Positions 24,295-32,985 of a DNA stretch of 64,000 nucleotides are shown here, in pieces. The stretch comes from Clostridiales bacterium (GTDB lineage: Bacteria > Bacillota > Clostridia > Peptostreptococcales > Anaerovoracaceae): the NCBI GenBank assembly GCA_012513435.1, contig JAAZCE010000022.1:1-64000 (forward strand). The letters are read 5' to 3'. Position numbers and translations under genes: made by a program. The notes under the pieces are model-generated. The model had not been told where the DNA came from. It worked only from the letters and a program-made list of their open reading frames with translations, and did not search any database. Position 1 is the stretch's first letter; each line of letters opens with the position of its first letter.

Positions 24295-25227
24295 ATGGAT
24301 AAAAAAGTAATTACAATCGGCAACACACCCCTCAGCTACAGTATTTACTCTGCCGAAAGCACAGAAACAACAATGCATGACAGGGGAGTATTGGAAATAA
24401 TATTCTGCCTCAAGGGAAGCGTGAGATTTGCTTATGCCTACGAAGAGTTTACTTTAAATGCGGAGGAATTTGTTTCCGTAGACCGGGATGCATACTATCT
24501 TTATAAGGGCAAGGATAATATTCTTGTTTCTTTTTGTATCAATCTCCTTAAGTATGAAGATAAATATCCAAATATAAGAAACAATCTTTTTGTTTGTGAG
24601 GGAACTAGCGAGAGTACTATGAAATACCCCACAAGATGGTACAATAAGCTGAAAGGGCTTATGATATCGGCTCTTAAACAAATATCCAGAGGCGCCGAAA
24701 CAGATAGTATACAAAAAATTTCCGACAGTATCGTGGATCTTTTTGTCAATCACTTTGATATCAACTTCTTTCATACCAAAACAGAGGAACTGCAGCCAGA
24801 GGTGATAGAGCGCGTTCGAGAAATCACAAATTACATGTCGCTGCACTGCAAGGACAGAATCATCCTGCGTGATTTAGCCGAACATCTGAACCTTACAGAG
24901 GGCTATACTTCTGAATTCATGAGGAAGTACTCCATTAGCTTCAGAAAAATGCTCGCATATATTAGAGCTAATGAATCCGAATGGTACCTAATGAACACAA
25001 ATAAAACCGTTGTGGAGATATCAGAGGAATGTGGTTTTTCGGATCCGCAATATTATTACAGTGCCTTCAAGCAGTGGTACAGATGTACGCCACGTCAGTT
25101 TAGAGAGTGCTACTGCAAGGATATCGAAAATGATATAGAGTATCTCTCAATCGAAAGCATACAGAATTTGCTGGACGAAATACTCACAGATCATTACCTG
25201 GAAAATTTCACAACTGATTTAAATTGA
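24295..25227 (+). CDS. AraC-family transcriptional regulator of the amidohydrolase cluster
   Basis: 310 residues. N-terminal ligand-sensing part of about 110 residues, helical middle, and a C-terminal AraC DNA-binding domain: IILRDLAEHLNLTEGYTSEF and KTVVEISEECGFSDPQYYYS then CTPRQFRECY. The gene starts 26 nt after the Spx-like stop and is followed by a strong terminator, then by the amidohydrolase gene on the same strand. By position it likely controls the downstream catabolic cluster. Its ligand is unknown. It is only distantly similar to the other AraC protein at 21.6 kb. Confidence 0.88.
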   Translation: MDKKVITIGNTPLSYSIYSAESTETTMHDRGVLEIIFCLKGSVRFAYAYEEFTLNAEEFVSVDRDAYYLYKGKDNILVSFCINLLKYEDKYPNIRNNLFVCEGTSESTMKYPTRWYNKLKGLMISALKQISRGAETDSIQKISDSIVDLFVNHFDINFFHTKTEELQPEVIERVREITNYMSLHCKDRIILRDLAEHLNLTEGYTSEFMRKYSISFRKMLAYIRANESEWYLMNTNKTVVEISEECGFSDPQYYYSAFKQWYRCTPRQFRECYCKDIENDIEYLSIESIQNLLDEILTDHYLENFTTDLN

Positions 25228-25276
25228 TTTTAGCTACAAAAAAATAAAATGTAATACAATTAAAGTTGTTATTTAT

Positions 25277-25320
25277 AACACGAAAGCAACAATAAAGTTG
25301 TTGCTTTCGTGTTTATTTTA
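25277..25320 (+). terminator. Strong terminator between araC and the amidohydrolase cluster
   Basis: A perfect 16-bp stem (25277-25292 with 25298-25313) around a 5-nt loop, followed by a T-rich run. The downstream 100 bases must hold the promoter of the catabolic genes. Confidence 0.88.
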
Positions 25321-25413
25321 TATAAAACAACAATACAACAACATTGTAAGCAATTATTTAGGATTGTATCCTATAAGTGAAAAGTCTGAAAAATTAGACA
25401 GGAACGGAGACAA

Positions 25414-27105
25414 ATGATGAAAAAAGCTGACATTATACTAATAAATGGCAAAATTTATTCTGTTACAAAAAATGATGCTGTCATTTCAGGACAAGGCGTT
25501 GCTATAAAGGACGGAGTAATTGTCAAAGTAGGCAGCAATGAAGAGATAAAGGTCTACGCAGATAAAAATACGAAAACTATAGACTGCGAAAGGAATACAG
25601 TTCTCCCCGGTCTTTGTGATGCTCACTGTCACCCATCAATTGCTGCAGCCGTTGCTTCAGGCTGTGACCTTTTTGGTATATACATCCAAGAGGGAGAAAC
25701 ACAAGACGAAATAATTGATAAATATTTGCAGAGGCTAAAAAAGCATATCGATGAACATCCTGATGACAAAATCATTAGAGGCGCCGGCTGGGTCATAGGC
25801 AACTTCATGGGCAGCGATGTTATCCCCACCAGACATGATATCGATAAAATATGTTCAGACAGACCGGTAATTCTTGAATCCTTCTGCCAACATAATCTGT
25901 GGGTAAATACAAAGGCAATAGAGGCTGCGGGCCTCGATAAAGATACCCCGGATGTCAAAACCGGAAAAATATACAGATGTAACGATGGATATCCCCAGGG
26001 TGTTTTTAACGATCCTGAGGCTATGGCATATATCAAACTGGGCGTACCCGGCTATGATCTTACAGTAGAAGAATACAAGAATGCTCTACTTTGGTACCAA
26101 CAAGAGTGCGCTAATAAATATGGGGTAACACTTGTTCAGGATTGCATGCACAGCGACAATGCCAGACAGGCATATAAGGAGCTTGCTGGAGAAGGAAAGC
26201 TAACATTGAGAATTCGTGGTGTGTACCATCTAGAGCCCGATAAATACTCGCAACAAATGAATGAATTTATTGGCCGCAAAGGAAAAGATAACTCAAATGA
26301 TGATTTTAGGATTGATACGGTAAAAATTTTCACAGAGGGAATGTTCAATCTGCTAGAACCATATGAGGAAAACTTTGCAAAAGAAAACGAAATAGGCGAA
26401 ACACGCAACGTACCTTTGTACTGGGAAGATAGTGTTTTTGAAGAATATGCCGCTAAAGCTATGGAAGCCGGTTTTAACGTACACGTTCACGCCATGGGAG
26501 ATGGCGCAGTGAAACAGGCTGTGAAATGTCTTGTCGGTGCACAGCATAAAACAGAACTCAAACCTCGAAACATAATCGCTCATCTCATGCTCGTAGATGA
26601 TGAGGACGCAATAACTATGGGCAAGGAGGGAATAATAGGCAATTGTCAGCCAAGATGGATGGTCTACGATTCCGATATTAATGCTGCCGTTGGCATGATG
26701 GGACAGGAAAGAGCAAATAAGAACTATCCCTTTAGAAAGTTTATCAATGCAGGGGTTGATGTTTCCTTCGGTACGGATTTTCCTGTGACTCCGCCTCCTG
26801 ATACCATGCATGAGATACAGTGTGCGATGACGCGGAGCGTCTTTCCTGATGCCCCAGATTACCAACAGTACGAGGGAAGAGTTTTAGGAAAAGAAAAACC
26901 AGCTACTTTAGAAGAATGCATCAAAGCCCTAAGCATTAACGGAGCTTATCAAATGTTTATGGAGGAAAAGACAGGAAGTATAGAAGAAGGCAAGTCCGCC
27001 GATCTTGTTATTTTAGATTCCGATTTGGAGGCTTCACCTCTAGATGAAATATATGAAATCAGAGTTAAAAAGACCATATTCAAAGGAAAAGTGGTTTTTG
27101 AATAA
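25414..27105 (+). CDS. YtcJ-type amidohydrolase (first copy)
   Basis: 563 residues, metal-dependent amidohydrolase of the Amidohydro_3/YtcJ family. Metal ligands: the H-x-H of LCDAHCHP near residue 72, H in FNVHVHAMGDGAVK, H in NIIAHLMLVDDED, and the Asp of SFGTDFPVTPPPD. The C-terminal cap closes with GSIEEGKSADLVILDSDLE. No signal peptide, so it acts in the cytoplasm, probably cleaving an amide, urea or lactam bond of an imported compound. CGGAGAC lies upstream of two consecutive ATGs. Followed by a permease, DUF3237 and a second amidohydrolase, forming one transcription unit. Confidence 0.88.
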   Translation: MMKKADIILINGKIYSVTKNDAVISGQGVAIKDGVIVKVGSNEEIKVYADKNTKTIDCERNTVLPGLCDAHCHPSIAAAVASGCDLFGIYIQEGETQDEIIDKYLQRLKKHIDEHPDDKIIRGAGWVIGNFMGSDVIPTRHDIDKICSDRPVILESFCQHNLWVNTKAIEAAGLDKDTPDVKTGKIYRCNDGYPQGVFNDPEAMAYIKLGVPGYDLTVEEYKNALLWYQQECANKYGVTLVQDCMHSDNARQAYKELAGEGKLTLRIRGVYHLEPDKYSQQMNEFIGRKGKDNSNDDFRIDTVKIFTEGMFNLLEPYEENFAKENEIGETRNVPLYWEDSVFEEYAAKAMEAGFNVHVHAMGDGAVKQAVKCLVGAQHKTELKPRNIIAHLMLVDDEDAITMGKEGIIGNCQPRWMVYDSDINAAVGMMGQERANKNYPFRKFINAGVDVSFGTDFPVTPPPDTMHEIQCAMTRSVFPDAPDYQQYEGRVLGKEKPATLEECIKALSINGAYQMFMEEKTGSIEEGKSADLVILDSDLEASPLDEIYEIRVKKTIFKGKVVFE

Positions 27106-27143
27106 CAGCAATTATATTTATTACTTATTAGGAGGAAAACAAG

Positions 27144-28535
27144 ATGGACGAAAAAACAAATGCTGCTGATACAGCAACCAAAACAGCTCCGGAAAAAACG
27201 GAGCTAAAGCGTGTTTTGAGGCTGCCCACACTGGTTTGCCAGGGTCTGGCTTATCTATGCCCTGCATGTGTGCTTCTGTACTACGGAATTATCAACGCAC
27301 TTACAGGCGGTAATTTCCCTCTGGCATTACTGATTGCCGGATTCGCAATGGCACTTACGGCCTTCAGCTATGCCAAAATGTGCAGAAGGTATCCCGTAGC
27401 CGGATCGGTTTATACCTATACCAGCAAATCAATAGGGCCTTCATTTGGCTTTATTGCAGGATGGACGATGATGCTCGACTACTTCCTGTTGCCAATGGCT
27501 TGCTATCTTTCATGCGGATTATATCTGAACATTATGTTCCCTGCTATTCCGATATGGGTTTGGATCGTTATATCCGTACTGTTCTGCGGTGCATGCAACT
27601 ACTTTGGAATAGGGATATCTGCGATAATGAACAATATTAATGTAGTCGCACCAATTATCGCCCTAGTTATTACTTTAGTATGTATAATATCCTATGTCTG
27701 CAAAGGCGGCGGGGAAGGTACGCTCATCGCAGCAAGTGCGTTGTATTCCCCCGATACACTGCAGTTCAGCAGCCTGATGACAGGTGCGGCAATAATGGCT
27801 GTAGTATTCGTGGGTTTTGATTCGGTAACAACATTTTCGGAAGAGACAATTGAACCAGAAAAGAACATGCCGCGAGCTGTTGTAATCATATGTATAGGTG
27901 CGGCAATTGAGTTCTTTATTACTGCCTACATAATGAATTGCGGATGGCCGTGGGCAGATGCACAAAGCGTACTTGTAAATCCTGATACTGCAATAACCGA
28001 ATACAACGAACATATAGGTATTGGAGCGTGGATGAATCCAGTTTTTATTGCTGTTAATACTCTCGCATGCCTCGGATGCTGTATTGCCGGACAGGGAGCA
28101 ACTTCCAGAATACTGCTGGGAATGGGCAGAGATGGATTTATTCCGCCTAAGTTCTTCGCATATGTACATCCTAAGTTCCGAACACCTTCAAGAAACGTGC
28201 TGCTGTCAATGGCAGTAGGACTTACAGCTCTCGTGTTTCAGGACAGTCTTACCAATGCTATGTCGCTGGTAAGCTTCGGAGCAATTGTAGGTTTTATCTT
28301 CACAAATATAGATGTCGTCTTCAGATTCTGGATTAAGGATAAGGAAAGAGGTGGAGCTGCAGTTTTCAAATTTTTCATCATTCCAATTATTGCAGCAGCT
28401 GTCTGCATATATCTGTGGTTGAATTTGACGACGATGGCAAAAATAGTCGGCTTTTCATGGCTTGCATTGGGCGTTATATTTCTTGCAATCAAAACAAAAG
28501 GCTTCAAGGTAATGCCGCCTGAAATGAATTTATAG
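27144..28535 (+). CDS. APC-family amino acid/amine permease
   Basis: 463 residues with twelve predicted spans. The APC signature after the first span is present: RLPTLVCQGLAYLCPACVLL, then YAKMCRRYPVAGSVYTYTSK, and GFDSVTTFSEETIEPEKNMPRA after span 6; ATSRILLGMGRDGFIPPKFF follows span 8. GGAGG precedes the ATG. The polar N-terminal 25 residues are cytoplasmic. Placed between two amidohydrolases, it probably imports their substrate, an amino-acid-like or amine compound; identity unknown. Confidence 0.9.
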   Translation: MDEKTNAADTATKTAPEKTELKRVLRLPTLVCQGLAYLCPACVLLYYGIINALTGGNFPLALLIAGFAMALTAFSYAKMCRRYPVAGSVYTYTSKSIGPSFGFIAGWTMMLDYFLLPMACYLSCGLYLNIMFPAIPIWVWIVISVLFCGACNYFGIGISAIMNNINVVAPIIALVITLVCIISYVCKGGGEGTLIAASALYSPDTLQFSSLMTGAAIMAVVFVGFDSVTTFSEETIEPEKNMPRAVVIICIGAAIEFFITAYIMNCGWPWADAQSVLVNPDTAITEYNEHIGIGAWMNPVFIAVNTLACLGCCIAGQGATSRILLGMGRDGFIPPKFFAYVHPKFRTPSRNVLLSMAVGLTALVFQDSLTNAMSLVSFGAIVGFIFTNIDVVFRFWIKDKERGGAAVFKFFIIPIIAAAVCIYLWLNLTTMAKIVGFSWLALGVIFLAIKTKGFKVMPPEMNL

Positions 28536-28555
28536 AAATAAAAAGGAAAACCATT

Positions 28556-29008
28556 ATGATTCAACTTAAAAAACTCTTTGATATCCAACTTGAGCAGAAA
28601 CAGGATATTGAAATGCCGGCAACATGCCGAGGTGATTTGCTGATTTCACCAACTACCGGCGGCAGCTTCTGCGGGGATAAACTCAATGGAAAAGTAATGC
28701 CTGTAGGAATGGGACTGACCTATACCCCTGCCCCCTGTCAGAACGAAGTCAAGGCCGAAATGCTTTTGGAAATGGAAGACGGGGACAAAGCTATGCTTTG
28801 CATCAATGCAGTTCTTGATATTGATAGCGAAGAGGAAGAAAAGCTAATACGCGGGGAAAAGGTCGATCCTGAGAGATATTATTACAAGGGAACGGCAAAC
28901 TTTATTACAGGTGCAACAAAATACAAATGGCTTGAACGAAAAATTTGTGTTTGTAATGGCTGTGTGGATGACTGGACTAAGGTTTCTTTCAGCATATATA
29001 TGATTTAA
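28556..29008 (+). CDS. DUF3237 family protein
   Basis: 150 residues. The pattern fits DUF3237: ISPTTGGSFCGDKLNGKVMP, a central acidic beta region, then GEKVDPERYYYKGTANFITG and TKYKWLERKICVCNG. These are small beta-barrel proteins with no established reaction; they often lie in catabolic operons beside hydrolases. AAAAGGAAAA precedes the ATG, 20 nt after the permease stop. The role in this cluster is inferred only from position. Confidence 0.75.
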   Translation: MIQLKKLFDIQLEQKQDIEMPATCRGDLLISPTTGGSFCGDKLNGKVMPVGMGLTYTPAPCQNEVKAEMLLEMEDGDKAMLCINAVLDIDSEEEEKLIRGEKVDPERYYYKGTANFITGATKYKWLERKICVCNGCVDDWTKVSFSIYMI

Positions 29009-29019
29009 GAACAGGAAGA

Positions 29020-29041
29020 AGACCCGGGGAACCCCGGGTCT
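29020..29041 (+). repeat. GC-rich perfect hairpin inside the amidohydrolase operon
   Basis: AGACCCGGGG (29020-29029) and its exact complement (29032-29041) are almost contiguous. No T-run follows, so a simple terminator is unlikely; it ends 16 nt before the second amidohydrolase ATG. It could be an mRNA-processing or stability hairpin. Confidence 0.6.
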
Positions 29042-29057
29042 GATACGAGGTAAAAGA

Positions 29058-30767
29058 ATGACAGCAGATAGAGTATTTAAAAACGGAAGGTTTTATACGT
29101 CAAATCCTCTAAATCCGTGGTGTGACACAGTAGCAGTAAAGGCTAAAAACATCATCTTTGCAGGAACTGAACGGGAATGTACCTCCTTGATTGGAGGGCA
29201 TACAGAGGTTGTGGATATTAAAGGCAAAGTGGTTATTCCGGGCATAATCGATGGGCATACACATCCCATAAGTGTCGCCAAAACCTTTTGGCGCGTAAGG
29301 ATGCCTTTTACCCATGATAAAAACGAGCTTCTTGGTAACATTAGAACAGCGGCAGAGAAATTCACAAAAGAAGAAAGGCCTTATCTTTTTTGCGAAAATT
29401 ACTTTGCGGAAACCTTCGGTTCTAAGGGACCGAATAAGGAACTTCTTGATAGGATTGTATCCGATAGACCTGTGCGTATTCAGGATTTCACTGATCACGC
29501 ATGCTGGTTCAACTCGATTGCAGTCGATATGTTAAAGGACGAAAACGGTGATATCAGAGTAGAATCCGACGCTATACAGCCTGAATTTATTAAGGATGAA
29601 AACGGAGAATACACGGGATGGTGTCTGGAACCCTTTGATAACATAGATAAAATAATATGTGAGAAAATCGGATGGCAGCCTCCAGAAAATTTGACGGATG
29701 AAATGATAGATCCCCTTATGAATTATTTCATGGCTCACGGTGTTACATGCCTTATGGATGCCTTGACAGAGAATGAGCAATGTGCAGAATATTTTCTTGC
29801 TAAAGACAAAAAAGGAGAACTTGGACTCTTTTACGATATGACAGTAATAATGAATAACACCAGAGATGCCGAAAAAGCCATTAATACAGCCTTTGCCTGG
29901 CAGAAAAAATACAGCAGCGAGCATATTCGCGTGAATACAATCAAATTTTTTGTTGACGGAACCAACGAGTTAGGCGATTGTTGCAGCCTCATACCTTTTG
30001 CCAATGATCCCGAAGGCAAAAACTGCGGAGCTGCATATTCCTCGGAGGAAGATTTAATCAACGCCATGGTAAAGATAAATAACGCAGGTCTGGATCTGCA
30101 TATCCACTGTATATGTGATGGGGCTTTTAGAATGTGCTGTGATGCTTATGAAAAGGCGAAGGAAATCGTTGGTGATAAAAACTGGAGGCTGTATCTGACC
30201 CTGGCACACTGTGAGCTTATTGACCCGCAGGATATGCACAGAGTAGCTAGGCTCGGCATATTTATCGACTGGTCAACTCACTGGTCAGGAGGTTATTTCG
30301 GTGAAATAGCTAGAGAATATCTTGACGACCGATGGTACACCATGTATGATTTTACTACAATAATCAAGGAAGGTGGCATAGTAGGATATTCCAGTGATGT
30401 GTTTACATATCAGGAAGCTGTTCGTGCCAATCCGTTTATCGGCATGCAGACTGCAATGACCAGAGTAGATATGTTTCTGCCGCTAAACCCTGAGAAGTAT
30501 CCCGGAAGTGTCAGGCCACCGGCATCAGCAAGACTAACTCTGGAACAACTCTTAAAAGGCTATACATACAACAATGCGTATCGTATGCGTCTTCTTGATA
30601 AGATGGGGACTATTGAAGCCGGCAAGCTGGCAAACATGGTCGTTTTGAACAAGGATATCTTTAAGGTGGCACCTGAAGAAATAGCAACAGTTGATGCGGA
30701 ATTCGTAATATACGAAGGAAAAGAAAGAACCGTTAAGAGCAATCTTAAAATAGAAAGAAATATGTAA
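29058..30767 (+). CDS. YtcJ-type amidohydrolase (second, divergent copy)
   Basis: 569 residues of the same family as the 25.4-kb gene but clearly different in sequence. H-x-H in GIIDGHTHPISVAK, H pair in LDLHIHCICDGAFR, H in LTLAHCELIDPQDMHR. The usual GTDFP-type metal Asp region is replaced by VGYSSDVFTYQEAV, so the Asp is kept but its surroundings differ. The C-terminal cap shows GTIEAGKLANMVVLNKDIFK. Likely cytoplasmic hydrolysis of a related or successive amide. Start at 29058 with ACGAGG upstream. Last gene of the unit; a terminator follows. Confidence 0.88.
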   Translation: MTADRVFKNGRFYTSNPLNPWCDTVAVKAKNIIFAGTERECTSLIGGHTEVVDIKGKVVIPGIIDGHTHPISVAKTFWRVRMPFTHDKNELLGNIRTAAEKFTKEERPYLFCENYFAETFGSKGPNKELLDRIVSDRPVRIQDFTDHACWFNSIAVDMLKDENGDIRVESDAIQPEFIKDENGEYTGWCLEPFDNIDKIICEKIGWQPPENLTDEMIDPLMNYFMAHGVTCLMDALTENEQCAEYFLAKDKKGELGLFYDMTVIMNNTRDAEKAINTAFAWQKKYSSEHIRVNTIKFFVDGTNELGDCCSLIPFANDPEGKNCGAAYSSEEDLINAMVKINNAGLDLHIHCICDGAFRMCCDAYEKAKEIVGDKNWRLYLTLAHCELIDPQDMHRVARLGIFIDWSTHWSGGYFGEIAREYLDDRWYTMYDFTTIIKEGGIVGYSSDVFTYQEAVRANPFIGMQTAMTRVDMFLPLNPEKYPGSVRPPASARLTLEQLLKGYTYNNAYRMRLLDKMGTIEAGKLANMVVLNKDIFKVAPEEIATVDAEFVIYEGKERTVKSNLKIERNM

Positions 30768-30796
30768 TTTTGAACCTACACTAAATTTTATGATTC

Positions 30797-30835
30797 AAAA
30801 GCCAAAGGGCAAGGCCTGTTGGCTTTTTTCTTTTT
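30797..30835 (+). terminator. Terminator of the amidohydrolase operon
   Basis: AAAAGCCAA (30797-30805) pairs exactly with TTGGCTTTT (30819-30827), followed by TTCTTTTT. Confidence 0.88.
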
Positions 30836-30933
30836 AATGTAAAAGTGGCAATGAGCATTAAAGTGTGATAAAATTTCACTGGATATCAAATGTATTGATA
30901 TCAGTAATTATTAAAGAATCGAGGTACGACTCT

Positions 30934-31947
30934 ATGATATTTTTAAAAAACGACTATAGCCTAGGGGCCCATCCCAAGGTTTTAGATGCCCTTGTTAAAA
31001 CCAACATGACTTTAGCTGACGGCTACGGCGAAGATGCATTCTGCTACTCTGCTGCAGACTACATCAGACATCTCATTGCCTGCCCTGCAGCAGACATTCA
31101 TTTTCTTACGGGCGGCACCCAGACCAATATGACTGCCCTGGCTGCATTCCTCCGACCTCACCACAGCATAATTTCCGCTGATACGGGCCATATATGTGTC
31201 CATGAAACAGGAGCCATCGAAGCCACCGGGCATAAGATAAATCATGTAAAAACGAGAGAGGGCAAACTGAGTCCTCAGGACATAGATGATGTAATGATTT
31301 CCCACGAAGACGAACATTACGTGAAGCCTCGGATTATATACATTTCTAATTCCACTGAGACCGGCCTGATTTATACCAAGGCAGAACTGCTGGCCCTGAG
31401 AGAAGCCTGCGATAAGCACCATTTGCTCATGTATATAGACGGCGCCCGCCTGGCAATGGCGCTGACTGCCCAAAGCAACGACCTAATCTTTGAGGATTTG
31501 CCAAAGATTGCCGATGCATTTTATATCGGCGGCACAAAATGCGGAGCCATGTTCGGCGAAGCTCTTATCATAGTCAACGATTCTCTAAAAGAGGATATGC
31601 GTTTTCTCGTAAAGCAAAGGGGCGGGCTTCTTGCAAAGGGCAGGCTTCTAGGCGTCCAGTTCGATGCCCTGCTAAAGGACGAGGCTTATCTTCAGCTTGG
31701 AGCACATGCCAATGCTATGGCTTCCAAGCTGGCAGAGGGCATCAAGGCAAAGGGCTACGAATTCGTCATTCCGCCTGAAACTAATCTTATATTCCCTCTT
31801 TTTCCTAAGGAGCTAGCGGCTGAACTTGCCACCAGGGTCATGTTTGAAACCTGGCCCTACGTTACGGATACTCATCAGGCCATTAGGCTGGTGACCTCCT
31901 GGGGCACCGAGGAAAATGAAATAAAAGAATTTCTTAAACTGATTTGA
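30934..31947 (+). CDS. Threonine-aldolase-like PLP enzyme (beta-eliminating lyase fold)
   Basis: 337 residues from an ATG with GAGGT eight bases upstream. Fold type I PLP enzyme: FLKNDYSLGAHPKVLDAL, GYGEDAFCYSAADYIRHL, FLTGGTQTNMTALAAFL, ISNSTETGLIYTKAEL, MYIDGARLAMAL, and the PLP-lysine site YIGGTKCGAMFGEALII. It matches the low-specificity L-threonine/allo-threonine aldolase family: threonine to glycine plus acetaldehyde. Glycine could feed Stickland reduction. It lies 45 nt before the EutH gene. Other beta-elimination activities are possible. Confidence 0.85.
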   Translation: MIFLKNDYSLGAHPKVLDALVKTNMTLADGYGEDAFCYSAADYIRHLIACPAADIHFLTGGTQTNMTALAAFLRPHHSIISADTGHICVHETGAIEATGHKINHVKTREGKLSPQDIDDVMISHEDEHYVKPRIIYISNSTETGLIYTKAELLALREACDKHHLLMYIDGARLAMALTAQSNDLIFEDLPKIADAFYIGGTKCGAMFGEALIIVNDSLKEDMRFLVKQRGGLLAKGRLLGVQFDALLKDEAYLQLGAHANAMASKLAEGIKAKGYEFVIPPETNLIFPLFPKELAAELATRVMFETWPYVTDTHQAIRLVTSWGTEENEIKEFLKLI

Positions 31948-31992
31948 TAATTTGAGCAGATGCACAGAATAAGACGTATTTTCAGGTAATTT

Positions 31993-32955
31993 ATGAATCC
32001 AATAATGATATTTTTGCTGTTGATGTCCTGTCTGGGATTCATCGACAAATTTCTGGGAAATAAATGGGGACTTATGAAGCCCTTTAACGAGGGGATGGCT
32101 CTCATAGGCGAATTACTGGTGTATATCGTCGGCGTATACTGTGTGGGGCTTTCTCTTGCAACCACCTTTGCGGGCCACATAGCCGGAGCAACGGAGGGCT
32201 GGTTTTTTGACCCTTCCGTCATTTCCGGCAGCATACTAGCCTCCGACCTAGGCGGCTATCCTGTCAGTACTACCATCGCACAAAATCCCCTGATTGGACG
32301 GTTTTCCGGTGTTGTGATTGCCGGAACTTTAGGTATCCTTATCTCCTTTTATCTGCCTGTATACCTTGCCGACCTCAAAGGAGAGGACGCTGATAAGCTG
32401 ACACTGGGATTTCTTTTCGGCATAGTTGTCCTTCCCGTGACTATGATAGTAGGTGGCCTCTTTCTGGAGATTTCTCCCGGTGCACTAATAAAGAATCTTA
32501 TACCTGTCATCATTTTTTGCGGCCTTCTTCTTCTTGGTCTTCTCAAGGCAAAGAAAGCTACTATTACCGCCTTAGGCGTTTTTGGAAAGGTTTTTCGCGT
32601 CTTTACCTTCGGATCTTTCTTTATCGTAGTTTTAGGACTGTTTTTCCCAAAGCTGTCTCTTATTGACAGAACTTTGTCCCTGGATGCTGTCGTTATGGTT
32701 GCCAGAATGGGCGTCACCATTGCAGGCTCTCTTGTTACTGTGGAAATATGCAGAAGAGTATTTAAAAAGCAGCTCGACGCTCTCAGCGCCAAGCTGCGTA
32801 TAAATGATTGGAGTCTTCTGGGGATGCTCGTTGCCCTGCCTGCCGGCATCGCCAATGTGGAGACTACTCAAAGTCTGCTTGTCTTCCTTTTCGTAAAACT
32901 GGCAGGCGGCATTTTAGCCGTAACCCTGGCAAGCTTTTATCTGCGAGATAAATAA
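31993..32955 (+). CDS. EutH-like ethanolamine permease, stand-alone
   Basis: 320 residues, about nine to ten spans. Typical EutH features: CLGFIDKFLGNKWGLMKPFN, EGMALIGELLVYIVGVYCVG, DPSVISGSILASDLGGYPVS and the C-terminal ALPAGIANVETTQSLLVF. EutH facilitates ethanolamine entry. Family members are usually inside eut microcompartment operons; none of eutABCLMN is present in the window. The gene follows the threonine-aldolase-like gene, suggesting a different small amino-alcohol or amino-acid substrate. No obvious ribosome-binding site is seen (CAGGTAA upstream). It converges on tyrS with a 30-nt gap. Confidence 0.82.
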   Translation: MNPIMIFLLLMSCLGFIDKFLGNKWGLMKPFNEGMALIGELLVYIVGVYCVGLSLATTFAGHIAGATEGWFFDPSVISGSILASDLGGYPVSTTIAQNPLIGRFSGVVIAGTLGILISFYLPVYLADLKGEDADKLTLGFLFGIVVLPVTMIVGGLFLEISPGALIKNLIPVIIFCGLLLLGLLKAKKATITALGVFGKVFRVFTFGSFFIVVLGLFFPKLSLIDRTLSLDAVVMVARMGVTIAGSLVTVEICRRVFKKQLDALSAKLRINDWSLLGMLVALPAGIANVETTQSLLVFLFVKLAGGILAVTLASFYLRDK

Positions 32956-32985
32956 TATCCTTTACCTAAGCCTTTGCAATGCCTT

